Shown here piece by piece: positions 43,990 to 57,000 of a stretch of 64,000 nt of DNA. Below the pieces are notes generated by a model that made no database searches, was not told the DNA's origin, and saw nothing but the letters and a program-made list of their open reading frames with translations. How positions within the stretch are numbered: position 1 is the stretch's first letter; every line of letters starts with the position of its first letter. The position numbers and the translations under genes were made by a program. The stretch is from NCBI RefSeq assembly GCF_021462225.1, contig NC_061797.1, positions 27,427,093-27,491,092 of the forward strand. The letters run 5' to 3'. Source of the DNA: Girardinichthys multiradiatus (taxonomy: Eukaryota > Chordata > Actinopteri > Cyprinodontiformes > Goodeidae).

Positions 43990-44481
43990 GCAAAGTGTCC
44001 AGAAACAAAAGTCTAAGCACCACAATTACCCTGGCACAATAAAACCGTGAAAGAAAATGACTGGTACTTTACTATGAGAAAATTGCTGTATGCCTTTGAA
44101 ATTATTTGTTCTGAATCTATACCCTAAATTTGTTTAAAAATACCCATCTATTATGTTCTTGCACTGCTGTGTGGAGGGGGGTGTTTGGGTATAGTTTATG
44201 GACCTAAGCTACAACCAGCAGCAATAACTTGTCTGTAGATATGACAAAAGTCCAAAGGAGCCTGAATGCCCAAAACTGACTTTTAGCTGGTGACTTGCAA
44301 TATCCTTATTTCTGCTTGCCATTCTTTCAACTTTGCTGCTAGTATGGTTTTAAAAATACTGTACCACACAGCTGAAGGTGTGTCTGCAGAAATGTATTAA
44401 TCTAAAGATGGAAAGTTGAGACAAATTGGTAAAAGGCAAAATATTTTCTCTATCAGATGGCAAAACAGTCAAAACTAAATA

Positions 44482-46090
44482 TAGGTCCTTCTCAAAATAT
44501 TAGCATATTGTGATGAAGTTCATTATTTTCAATAATGTCATGATGAAAATTTAACATTCATATATTTTAGATTCATTGCACACTAACTGAAATATGTCAG
44601 GTCTTTTATTGTCTTAATACGGATGATTTTGGCATACAGCTCATGAAAACCCAAAATTCCTATCTCACAAAATTAGCATATCATTAAAAGGGTCTCTAAA
44701 TGAGCTATGAACCTAATCATCTGAATCAACGAGTTAACTCTAAACACCTGCAAAAGATTCCTGAGGCCTTTAAAACTCCCAGCCTGGTTCATCACTCAAA
44801 ACCCCAATCATGGGTAAGACTGCTGACCTGACTGCTGTCCAGAAGGCCACTATTGACACCCTCAAGCAAGAGGGTAAGACACAGAAAGAAATTTCTGAAC
44901 AAATAGGCTGTTCCCAGAGTGCTGTATCAAGGCACCTCAGTGGGAAGTCTGTGGGAAGGAAAAAGTGTGGCAGAAAACGCTGCACAACGAGAAGAGGTGA
45001 CCGGACCCTGAGGAAGATTGTGGAGGAGGGGCCGATTCCAGACCTTGGGGGACCTGCGGAAGCAGTGGACTGAGTCTGGAGTAGAAACATCCAGAACCAC
45101 CGTGCACAGGCGTGTGCAGGAAATGGGCTACAGGTGCCGCATTCCCTAGGTCAAGCCACTTTTGAACCAGAAACAGCAGCAGAAGCGCCTGACCTGGGCT
45201 ACAGAGAAGCAGCACTGGACTGTTGCTCAGTGGTCCAAAGTACTGTTTTCGGATGAAAGCAAATTCTGCATGTCATTTGGAAATCAAGGTGCCAGAGTTT
45301 GGAGGAAGACTGGGGAGAAGGAAATGCCAAAATGCCAGAAGTCCAGTGTCAAGTACCCACAGTCAGTGATGGTCTGGGGTGCCGTGTCAGCTGCTGGTGT
45401 TTGTCCACTGTTTTATCAAGGGCAGGGTCAATGCAGCTAGCTATCAGGAGATTTTGGAGCACTTCATGCTTCCATCTGCTGAAAAGCTTTATGGAGATGA
45501 AGATTTCATTTTTCAGCACGACCTGGCACCTGCTCACAGTGCCAAAACCACTGGTAAATGGTTTACTGACCATGGTATCACTGTGCTCAATTGGCCTGCC
45601 AACTCTCCTGACCTGAACCCCATAGAGAATCTGTGGGATATTGTGAAGAGAACGTTGAGAGACTCAAGACCCAACACTCTGGATGAGCTAAAGGCCGCTA
45701 TCGAAGCATCCTGGGCCTCCATAAGACCTCAGCAGTGTCACAGGCTGATTGCCTCCATGCCACGCCGCATTGAAGCAGTCATTTCTGCCAAAGGATTCCT
45801 GACCAAGTATTGAGTGCATAACTGTACATGATTATTTGAAGGTTGACGTTTTTTGTATTAAAAACACTTTTCTTTTATTGGTCGGATGAAATATGCTAAT
45901 TTTGTGAGATAGGAATTTTGGGTTTTCATGAGCTGTATGCCAAAATCATCCGTATTAAGACAATAAAAGACCTGAAATATTTCAGTTAGTGTGCAATGAA
46001 TCTAAAATATATGAATGTTAAATTTTCATCATTACATTATGGAAAATAATGAACTTTATCACAATATGCTAATATTTTGAGAAGGACCTG
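44482..46090 (+). mobile_element. Tc1-like DD34E transposon, copy A (defective)
   Basis: 1609 bp with TA on each side and inverted repeats of about 210 bp (left TAGGTCCTTCTCAAAATATT; right, inverted, CAGGTCCTTCTCAAAATATT). Long inverted repeats are the IR/DR layout of many fish Tc1 elements. It contains a broken transposase gene. It lies between the ZP3-like gene and pkd1l2, about 0.9 kb upstream of the latter. Confidence 0.95.
44810..45813 (+). pseudogene. Tc1 transposase, copy A, frameshifted
   Basis: Starts MGKTADLTAVQKATI and carries a helix-turn-helix (EISEQIGCSQSAVSRHLSG). A frameshift near 45030 (EEGPIPDLG), a stop in RCRIP*VKP near 45150, and a frameshift near 45415 break it. The catalytic residues are still visible: D in LFSDESKF, D in FQHDLAPAHS, E in NPIENLWDI, with 34 residues between the last two. 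It ends RRIEAVISAKGFLTKY. Confidence 0.92.
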
Positions 46091-47027
46091 TATTTTCCAG
46101 ATCAAGGGTCACAGTGAAGCAACTGAGAAGTCCTAACCTAGTGCCTGGTTTAAAAATTGGTAGATCCCTTCTGGGAAAAAATGTTTGGTCTGATTAGAAA
46201 TGGGAGCTGCTTGGTATCAATGACAAATGTCCCTTAAAGGCTTCATGTATTTTTTTTTTTTAACATGGGTGAAAGTAATGGTAGATGACCTGCACTTGTA
46301 TGCTGCTTTAACAAGTCTGAGGACCCCAAAGCACTTTAGTCATTTATGCAGATATTGTAACTTACCACTGTCAGTGTGTACCACCAACAAGTAAGAAGCA
46401 AGACAATCTTCATCTAAAAGGAACAAATGATCTGTTGCCAAACTGTCCTGTTTTTCAGATGTTGAGGATCTGTTTGATTTAGTTATAACTGTCTCAAACA
46501 AGGCTATAAATTAGAGCTGGGTCATCAAATAAAAAGAAAATTGATATACTGTTGTTAATGTTTCTATTAAGTGTCAGCATACTCTAAAATCTCTTGCTCT
46601 GACTCTTGTGTCCACCAGGAAAAGAGTTAACAGCGTGCTAACGTTCCTGGCAATAAATCAAATATTTACTTTGACTTTTTATTTCTAAACCATAAAAAAG
46701 AAAACTGATTTTCCAAATTTTAAACATGGAAAAAAACCCTATTTAAAAACCATCCATCAGATATTTTCTAACTAACAGTCATTAGAGGGGCTTCTCTGGA
46801 TGTGAAGCTTATCTCACTCTGCAGCTTGTGGGACCTTACAGTCATAGAGGCAGAGGAGCAATCATTAGTTATTGACAAAGCAATCTTGCCTCTTTTCAGT
46901 ACATGTGTGGGTGCTATTTGTGCTCAAGAATTATAGGCAGATCACAAAGGTGGGCCCCTCCTTCTGTCCAAAGTGCTGGCGTCTGAAACCTTTAAAGGTG
47001 TGATGCTGCAACAGAAGTAGAGCAGAG
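46091..47027. other. Intergenic sequence and pkd1l2 promoter region
   Basis: No exon or repeat family was recognised. A TTTAAAG box near 46990 lies about 40 bp upstream of the pkd1l2 start codon, a weak TATA-like candidate. Confidence 0.4.
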
Positions 47028-48021
47028 ATGGACAAAGTCACTCTGACCACATACATTTTGATGCTATTCTTCCTTAGCTCCAGCGGTTATGGTAAGAAGG
47101 AAGAGGTTATATTCTGCTCTGAAACCCAGAAGGCATTTGGTGGAGCTTGCTATGAGTTTGTGGGTCTGCAGTTTTCCTTTCTGAGAGCTCAGACATGGTG
47201 TGAGCGAGGTGGGGGTCACCTGGTCTTCATCTTGAATGATGAAATTCAGCAGTTCCTTCAAACACACCTGGAGTCTGATAAGGATTGGTGGCTGGGGCTG
47301 GCACCTGCAGCTCCGAACCTCACACTGGATCTCTCTTCCACAGAAGGTGAGAGGATGAGTGAACTTTGTTTTATGAAGATATTTTTGTGAATCACAAGGA
47401 TTTGATTATTAACAAGGTACAGGTAGTAAACATTTCTGTCAAAATGACAAAGTTTTGATTTTGTGCTATCAAAGTGACAAATCTGAGATGTTCGTCATGT
47501 TAGTAGATGGTATATGTTATAGTTCAACATGACTTCATCTGTAATCTCAGCAGGCAGCTTGTGCAGCTGATGTGTTTATTCATTAACAAATGTGGAGAGA
47601 TGGGAGACATTTGGGTATCTCAAGCAACAGGTGGACTGAAAGATAATTCCTAATTTAATTAACTCCTTTATAGAGAACTGCCCATTGGTCTGATTTACAG
47701 ATGTCACTTTAATTTCCCTTGGAAGCGAATCAGGTTTTGATATTCACTAACCTCATCACAAACTCTAGTATTGTTTTTTGGAAAATATTTCTCAACTTTC
47801 CATAAGCTGCCACATAAAGGTTTGATCAAATAATTCCTGTAGTTTTATTTGTTCTTTCCCAGGTTCTCTTGCATGGTTGGACGGTTCAGACGTCAGCTAT
47901 AGTAACTGGGTAAACTTACCAGAGGCCCAGGAGACTTGTGGACACATCCTGCGACACACAGGTTTCCAGTGGACAGCCACAGAAAATTGTACCCAGGAAC
48001 TCAACTTTGTCTGCCAGTTTG
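47028..48021 (+). CDS. pkd1l2: pkd1l2 exons 1-2: signal peptide and C-type lectin domain
   Basis: Exon 1 is 47028-47346 and exon 2 is 47863-48021; the intron is phase 1. The start MDKVTLTTYILMLFFLSSSG is a signal peptide. The lectin domain runs from about residue 30 to 160: CYEFVGLQFSFLRAQTWCE, GGGHLVFI, DWWLGLAP, then SLAWLDGSDVSYSNWVNLP and ENCTQELNFVCQF. The EPN/QPD and WND calcium motifs are not clearly present, so sugar binding cannot be assumed. Confidence 0.9.
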
Positions 48022-51000
48022 GTATGTTCCCTATTTATAAACCATATTGTTATGATTCTGAGATGTTAAAGACTTAACAACTCAAAAAGATAACACTATT
48101 GCCTTTATTTTCCACGCTACAATGATTAAATAGAAAACAAATTCAATGACCTTTTAAAAAAAAAAACAATTTTAATTTCCACACTATGCAGCTGATGAAT
48201 TTGGAGGAAGTCCTTTAATTTTCACCTTCTTTCTGGAATGCACCAGTACCGCTGGCAGCAAAGCGGACCCACAGCATAATGCTACCAACACCGCGCACAA
48301 TTGATGCGGTGTTCTTGGGTTTAACCGCCTTACCTTAACTCCTCCAAGCATCCGTCTAGTCATTGTGACCAAGTTAGTCATGGACACTTTTAAATTTCAG
48401 CCGATCTTAATCTTCTCAGTTGGCACCATGATTTAAAACTGACAGCAATGTGACAACGTCCCAGCAGTTTCCGTTTTTTTTGGTGGTCCCTTGATGATTC
48501 CTGAACATCCTAATCAGTTTACTATTGTCTGAGGGGACCATCTGGGCAGATGGTTGAAACTTGGAAGTTCCAGCTGGACAACGATCTGAAACACATAAAA
48601 AAACATAAAAAACAATATTTAGTTTTTTATTATTGTAGATCATTTTTCTTTGCAGATTTTGGAAGAACAGTTGCATGTGAAGGCCAAAATGCAACAATGC
48701 AGTGTGGTTCTGGCCAGGTTCTGGAGATTGAAGATGCCTTCTATGGGCGAAAAACTGTTCACTATTGTCGATCCCACTTCACAGCTTTACCCACATTCTC
48801 CCAGGAGGAATGTAGCTGGATTAATGTGCTGGAACCTGTAATAGGTACAACAGATCATGCATTTATTTATTTTTTATTTTTTTGTATAGAAATTGCGGAG
48901 GATGTTATAAAAATGTATAAATCTATATACTGGAGCAGGTTACAGTTTACAGATCCTTCTCAAAATATTAGCATATTGTGATAAAGTTCATTATTTTCCA
49001 TAATGTCATGATGAAAATTTAACATTCATATATTTTAGATTCATTGCACACTAACTGATATATTTCAGGTCTTTTATTGTCTTAATACGGATGATTTTGG
49101 CATACAGCTCATGAAAACCCAAAATTCCTATCTCACAAAATTAACATATTTCATCTGACCAATAAAAGAAAAGTGTTTTTAATACAAAAAACGTCAACCT
49201 TCAAATAATCATGTACAGTTATGCACTCAATACTTGGTCGGGAATCCTTTGGCAGAAATGACTGCTTCAATGCGGCGTGGCATGGAGGCAATCAGCCTGT
49301 GACACTGCTGAGGTCTTATGGAGGCTCAGGATGCTTTGATAGCGGTCTTTAGCTCATCCAGAGTGTTGGGTCTTGAGTCTCTCAACGTTCTCTTCACAAT
49401 ATCCCACAGATTCTCTATGGGGTTCAGGTCAGGAGAGTTGGCAGGCCAATTGAGCACAGTGATACCATGGTCAGTAAACCATTTACCAGTGGTTTTGGCA
49501 CTGTGAGCAGGTGCCAGGTCGTGCTGAAAAATGAAATCTTCATCTCCATAAAGCTTTTCAGCAGATGGAAGCATGAAGTGCTCCAAAATCTCCTGATAGC
49601 TAGCTGCATTGACCCTGCCCTTGATAAAACACAGTGGACCAACACCAGCAGCTGACACGGCACCCCAGACCATCACTGACTGTGGGTACTTGACACTGGA
49701 CTTCTGGCATTTTGGCATTTCCTTCTCCCCAGTCTTCCTCCAGACTCTGGCACCTTGATTTCCGAATGACATGCAGAATTTGCTTTCATCCGAAAAAAGT
49801 ACTTTGGACCACTGAGCAACAGTCCAGTGCTGCTTCTCTGTAGCCCAGGTCAGGCGCTTCTGCCGCTGTTTCTGGTTCAAAAGTGGCTTGACCTGGGGAA
49901 TGCGGCACCTGTAGCCCATTTCCTGCACACGCCTGTGCACGGTGGCTCTGGATGTTTCTACTCCAGACTCAGTCCACTGCTTCCGCAGGTCCCCCAAGGT
50001 CTGGAATCGGCCCTTCTCCACAATCTTCCTCAGGGTCCGGTCACCTCTTCTCGTTGTGCAGCGTTTTCTGCCACACTTTTTCCTTCCCACAGACTTCCCA
50101 CTGAGGTGCCTTGATACAGCACTCTGGGAACAGCCTATTCGTTCAGAAATGTCTTTCTGTGTCTTACCCTCTTGCTTGAGGGTGTCAATAGTGGCCTTCT
50201 GGACAGCAGTCAGGTCGGCAGTCTTACCCATGATTGGGGTTTTGAGTGATGAACCAGGCTGGGAGTTTTAAAGGCCTCAGGAATCTTTTGCAGGTGTTTA
50301 GAGTTAACTTGTTGATTCAGATGATTAGGTTCATAGCTCGTTTAGAGACCCTTTTAATGATATGCTAATTTTGTGAGATAGGAATTTTGGGTTTTCATGA
50401 GCTGTATGCCAAAATCATCCGTATTAAGACAATAAAAGACCTGAAATATTTCAGTTAGTGTGCAATGAATCTAAAATATATGAATGTTAAATTTTCATCA
50501 TTACATTATTGAAAATAATGAACTTTATCACAATATGTTAATATTTTGAGAAGGACCTGTATGTGTAGAGCATTATGTATACTAGCAGCCCAGAATTGTC
50601 AGTAACTATTTATTTAAAACAAAATAGTTTTTTGTATTATATATTATTTGCAAACATTGTGGTCTTTCTAATATTTACTTTACCTAACAGGCAAGAAAGA
50701 AAGAATAATTTAACATGGTTTTCTGTCAAAGAATTCTGGGTGTTAAACTGTTTTCATGGCTTCAGACAAAATATCTCTGGACAAATTTCAGTCCTGCTGG
50801 AGGAGCTATATATGGATGGTCTTGAGTGTAAATGCTTTGGTGTTCATATCATTCATTACGCTGGAAGCATTCGTACAATCATTAACACCTATTTGCCATC
50901 AGTTCTTTAGTAAAACAAAAAAGTTAGAGAGAAAAAATAAAGTGTTGATGAAGTTATGCTTTTTGACACTACAAGTGTTTTGTGTCCCATGCTCAACCAA

Positions 51001-54000
51001 CTGCCGTTGTTTTTTCAGCCCATTGTCGTGGACTGCAAGCCTGCCAGGCTCCATTGGATCTGAGCTCCTTAACTGAACCGTGTCTAGTGATGGGAAGTTA
51101 TCTATCTGTAGAGTACCACTGCAAAGATGGTCAGATACAAAACATGTACTTCTCTGATATTAACCTGTTATATATTAGATATTTTTACTAAACAGATTGT
51201 ATTTTCAAAAAGGAAAGCATCATCTCAATTTGTGTGTCTCAGCAATGTTTGTGAAGTGGTTAAATGTTTATCTTTACAAGTATTGCTTATGTTAAACCAT
51301 TGTAGGACTTCACTTATTGATGACGAAACTGGCATCTGTTGTTGATAATGTTACCATCACTGTGAAGTGGCTTCTTCATTCATTTCACGGAAACTTAACT
51401 TGCACCGTCGATGCTGGAGATGGCTACGTCATTGATCCATACAATCCAGAAAAGTAAGTAACACTGATACATAAGAATCATATATTTCTTATGATGCCGG
51501 GCCAAATGCAACATTGGACCATCCACATTTACTGCCCTCCAGAAAAAAATGTGTAAAAGCCTTTAAAAAAATTATCTTTTCTTGCAGTATTGAAATGTCA
51601 TACAAAAAATACCATAGTCCTCTACCTTGGAGATGTTTTTAACTCCACTACTACCCACCTCACTGTGGGGGGTGCTGAAATTAATTTGGGTCCTTGTCCT
51701 ACTTTTTTCTGCCCCAGTTTAAGTCATTTTAATATTTTAGATTTTAATATTTGTTCTTACTGTGGCTATTTAGGTTTACAACTATTTTTGTAGTTGTTTC
51801 CTGATTTAAAATGAACATGTTTACCTTCCTTAAATGGCATGCTCTTTTGTCTTTCCCATTTTGAAGGTGTCTAAAAGAAATGTGCCATGTCATATTTATA
51901 CCACAGGTTAAAGGAAGTCATTAATTAATAATAAGTTCCTAAACACTCTAATCAACTTAAAAAAGTAAAGTATACATTAAAAAATACTTCATTTAGTAGT
52001 AGTTAGGGAGGCCACTAATTATTAATGTGGGATTTTTAGCACACTAAACAAATGTACTCAAATGAAGGTTTGATTTTTCAACATGTTTGTAGTTTTTTTT
52101 TTTGCCTATAAATATGGAGGGTGCTTTATTTCATTGCAATAATAATACCTTTTGATGCTGAAGTAGACCAAACTGTTTAGCCCTTTTTTAGCACTAAAAC
52201 ATTTTGAAAAATCAGGGTAATGGGTGTCTTCAAATGGGTTATGTTCACGATTATCAGTTGGGCTACATGCGGAAGCTCAATCAGGGCTCTCTTCATTACC
52301 TCTGATTGGATGAAAATGATGCAAAATTACAATGACAGAAAAGCCTAACGGTCCTGCACTTGCACCTCAGACATTGTACTGATTTTAAAATCTTACATTT
52401 AACGTTTAAGGTCTTTAATGACCTTGCTTTAGATACCTCAGAGACTCCTTGATCTAAGATGTGAAACCCACACCATTAGTGCCAGCCTAATTATTACAAG
52501 ACCACAATTGATGACCATTGGACCTTTTTCTGAACTTTACCGGCTGAACTGAAATGCATTAAGTCTATTTCTGTCTTCACATCCCTTCCTAAGATGTTCT
52601 TCAATGTATAACCTTTTGGTAACGTGGTATTTAGAGATATCATTGTTGTTTTTTAAGAACTTTCATCTGGCCTTAATTTAAACCTCCCTTTGAAGAACTT
52701 TGTAACGGTGTTTAGAAAAGCCATTTCTATTTGGGTCACAGGATGGAGTCCACCATCATACACAGATTTCAGCAGCCTGGTGTTTTCATGGTTGGGGTTG
52801 AATGCACTACCAGTGATTGGCACGTCACAGCTCAGAAAACAATAACAATTCAAGAGCCTGTTGGACAGTTCAGAGTGGTTAAGTGTCATGGCAGCAATGT
52901 GACAACGGATGACACCAAATGCAACGCACTTTATGGCGAGCCTGTTCAGATTCAGCTTGGGTTGGAATCAGGTGAGTCTTTTTCACAATTGGATTCTGCT
53001 GTATATAAATAAATATGAATTGGATATGTTTGTCTTGTAACCTAGAATTACATTCTTTTTTTTATAAATTTGTACAAAATAAACTAATAAAAATAGATTA
53101 CAGTTACACTTTCTAAAGGCCAGGATAATATTTCTAATGATCAGCTTCTTAAGGCATTGCATTGATTTATTTCTCAATTTCTTCTGCTAAAAGGTACAAA
53201 TGTTACCTACACAGTTTATCACAATGGATGTCAGATTGCAAACTCTTCAGTGGACTCAGGGATCACACCTCACAACATCACACTGGAGGACACCGTGGTG
53301 CAAAGTCTTAAACACGGCTGCAACAATTTGACGCTAGCTGCATCTAACGGAGTCACACCCCACCCAGTGTCCACTGACCTGCTGCTGTGCCTGCTAGAAC
53401 CTGTTGTCGGCCTGCAGGCCTTAGTGATGGCAGAGGGGGATGCATGTCCAGACTCTCCTGATCTCACCATTGGTGTCTCATTGGAGCGAGGAGCCCCACT
53501 GGAGCTGCTTTTTAATCTTACTGGGTTTAGGGACGCACTGACTGAGACCAGAAACATGCTAAATAACAGCTTGCATACTTATACATTTTCAAACCCACTG
53601 GAAGGTATACTTTAAGAATATTTTCATAAAAAACAAAACTCTTTCAAAATATTTGAGCTTAAATATTTTCTTTTTCCTAAACAGGGCCTTTGAAAGTGAA
53701 AGTCCAAGCTGTGAATGTCTTTTCAACCTCTCAGCTGGAAGTGGACTTACTGAAAATACTTCAGGCTTGCCAGAATTACTCCTCAGTAAGCCAAGATGGA
53801 AATACAGTATGTCTTAGTATAAACAGCAGTAATCCTTTCACCTTGTAGATGTTTTTGAGACATGTTCTGAGTGAGTTGAGTGAGTTGAGTATTTCTGTTG
53901 TTGCCGCTACAAAACATCTTTGTTGCCATCTGCAGAAAGATCCCTCTGAAATCTCAGGTTCCTTGGAAATAACGACGACTTCTGACAAGCTGGTTAACCG

Positions 54001-57000
54001 CAGTCAGAGTGTTGAGCTGAATGTAGCCGGTGCTGAATCGTTGGACAGCAAAGGACTCATATTTGAGTGGCAATGTAGTAAGTTAAACAGCTCACATCTA
54101 ATAGTCATCAGCTGTTTTAAAGTCATCTTAGGGCTATAGTTGTAGTTCTAGTATCTCATGTCCTTTATTGTTTCTATTCAGATTAGAGCAACAAACATTT
54201 CTAGAGTTAACATGCCTCCAAATAAAGCAATTCATCATGGCTGCTTCTTTTTCAACATTGTGTGATCAGAACACTGGGCACACTATTTACATGTCACAGC
54301 TTTTTGTTTCTATCTAAATACCGCAGAAAGCATACTCTGGTTTTTTCAAAACCATAATAACGGCTTACTGAGTGTAGGTATTTGAAAGCAGGATATGATG
54401 TTTATGTTTTTCTAAATGTGAAAATATGCATGTTGATCTGCTCTCTGGGTCAAAAAGATTTTGAAAACTCACTTGTTTCCACATTTTCTCTTAACACAGT
54501 AATGTATTTCTTATTGCAGAAGGACACTGCTCATGCAAAAATGTAACAAGGGATGAAACTCATATTATTGAAAAAGATTGCCTTCCTAATCCATTTGAAA
54601 TTTTTGAATACACCTTGACTGTGAGAAAAACAACATGGTTTAGGAAATGGGTTGAGATTGCCCAAGCATCTAAATGTGTCACAGTTGCTCCTCTGAATGA
54701 ATTTCAAGATGTCACAATCAGGTAAATCAGAGTTGCATTAAGTTTCACTTTCCATATGTCCACAAAGATCTGGTTCATAGATATGAAATAAACAAGTTTC
54801 CAAATTGGTAGTAATGAACCCCCAAGTAGTGTTTTTCTCTTTTTTGATCATTTCTTCTGGTTCTTGCAGTTGCGACAACTGTGATTCCTTAAAGGTGAAT
54901 GACAATGCAAAGCTAAGTCTCAGTTGTGATACAACTTGCCCGGATGTAGTTTGGTATATTGAAGCTCCCAACCCTTTGACGGCAAGTTTGATTTAATACC
55001 TCTAAAACTCGGCATCTGTTTACAAATGAAAAATAAATGACTTTCTTTTGTCCCTTAGGGTGATCTCAATGAATGTTACACCAAAGCAGGAAGAAGCCCT
55101 CCCATTGAAAAACAGCATGGCAACACTGAATACACAGTTCCCAGCCAACATCTAAAAAATTCAAGGAGCATGCTGCGCAACATCATCGTAATTGCTTACG
55201 GTGCTTTCTATTTACTTCATCGCATGTGACTGCATATTGCATCAACTGCGCCTTCCAAATATATGTTGACTTTTAGAATCTGTTTCTTTTTCATTTAGGC
55301 GAGGACATCCCTGGTTTTGCCAAGTACATTATTCCAATACCAGGTCCAGACACATCAGTGCCTGCAGATGCTCCTGCTGTCCCTACATGTACCATCTCTC
55401 CACACTCAGGAACTGTGCTCGATCCTTTTGAAATAACCTGCAAGTCGATGTCTTTTTGTTCCACAGGCTGTTTTTATTGCTTCAGGACCGACACAGGTGA
55501 CAGTCCGATGGCATCACCCTAATAATGTTTTCAGTAAATAAATTAGAAACATGTTTCTAAGCCCAATAATGACAATATGCTGTAGATATTAAAGGAAGGG
55601 TTTGCCAGAAGAAAGCAGAAGTTTTGATGTTTTTGTTTACAGTTTAAATAACAGTCGTTTGATTTATGGGTCAGTTAAGTTTACGCATGAATATAACATT
55701 ATTTTACAAAAACGTATACATATAATTTTCTTGGACATTAAAAAACCCTGCACATAGCTGGGATAAATATTATGGTTTTGCCATTTTGTCTAAGATAACC
55801 GAGAATTAAACAAAGCTAATTCAGATTCCTCTATCTTTAAGGCAAACCTCTGCATTGCAGTTATACAAATGTGGTGAAACCAATCTTCTTGCCTCTGGGA
55901 GATGAGAAGAACAATCACGTTGTGTCTGTGGTTGTGACTATGAAAAATAAACACAAAACAGCTACTTCGACTGTTGTGACTCAGGTTTGTTGTTATCTAG
56001 TAAATATAGATTAACTTCATTTAAGCAGGTATGCAGAAATCTATGCCTTCGTATATTTGAATAAACTAAATATGTTCCCCAAGGTAAGGAAAAGTAACTT
56101 TAGCACCTCCATACCATCTCTACAGTCTGCAGTGGAAGACACTGTAGATCAATTGGAGCTGCAGGGCCTGCTCTCTGGTGAGGCACTTGGACAAATATTC
56201 ACTTCTGTTTCTGACATGCTGAATTCAGAGGTGGATCAAGATCAGAAGGATGCAAAGGCAAAGGTATGGAAATGAGCAACCAACCACAGTAAAACACAGG
56301 TCCAAAGTTTGTGAGATATTGTAGATATGCTTTTTTTTTTTTTTTTTTTACATTTTAGCTCCGGGAGCAAATGTTGATCAAAATGACAGCAGTTCTGCAG
56401 GACTGTCCCAGCAACACGACTCAGGAAGTACAAGTGACGGCTGAGGCTGTGGCGGGATTAACGCAGTTGTCAGATGAGCTCAGTCCTGCTGCTCAAGTAC
56501 AGTAGACCACCTTCAAGTATAAAGCTTTTCTAGTTAGAATGCCACGCAATTCATTTAGCGAGCAGACACACAGTATTGCAATTCAACAATGCTGAAAGGA
56601 ACATTTTTATTTACATGTTTCCCTAGTTTACTGTGCCCTACAATTTATACTCCTTGAACTATTATCACATTGCGTCATGTTACAACCACAAACCTCAATG
56701 TATTTTATTGGGACTTCATATCATAGTAATATTACTAATTGCGAGGTGGAAGAAAATGATAGTCTTTCAAACCTTTACAAATGCATATGTAATTAGTCCC
56801 CTTGACTTAATGCTTTGTAGAACAACCTTTTAATGCTACAGCTGCACTTTTTGATGTATGTCTAATAGCTCTGCACATCTGAAGACAAAAATGTTTGATT
56901 CTTCTTTGCAAAATAGTTCAATCTGAGTCAGATTGGTGGGTCTGTGAACAAATAAAAAAGTTTAAACCACATATTCTCAATTAGACTTAGGTCTAGGCCA

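Noticed and set aside
49318..50271. Plus-strand open frames across Tc1 copy B
   Set aside because: Antisense shadows of the transposase; the same frames appear opposite copy A.
51588..51642. Possible extra pkd1l2 exon after a CTTGCAG acceptor (frame NIEMSYKKYHSPLPW)
   Set aside because: The frame stops after about 17 codons without a donor, and exon 5 joins exon 6 in phase to give a normal PKD motif (PEKMESTIIHRF). A nearby frame looks like a LINE leader.
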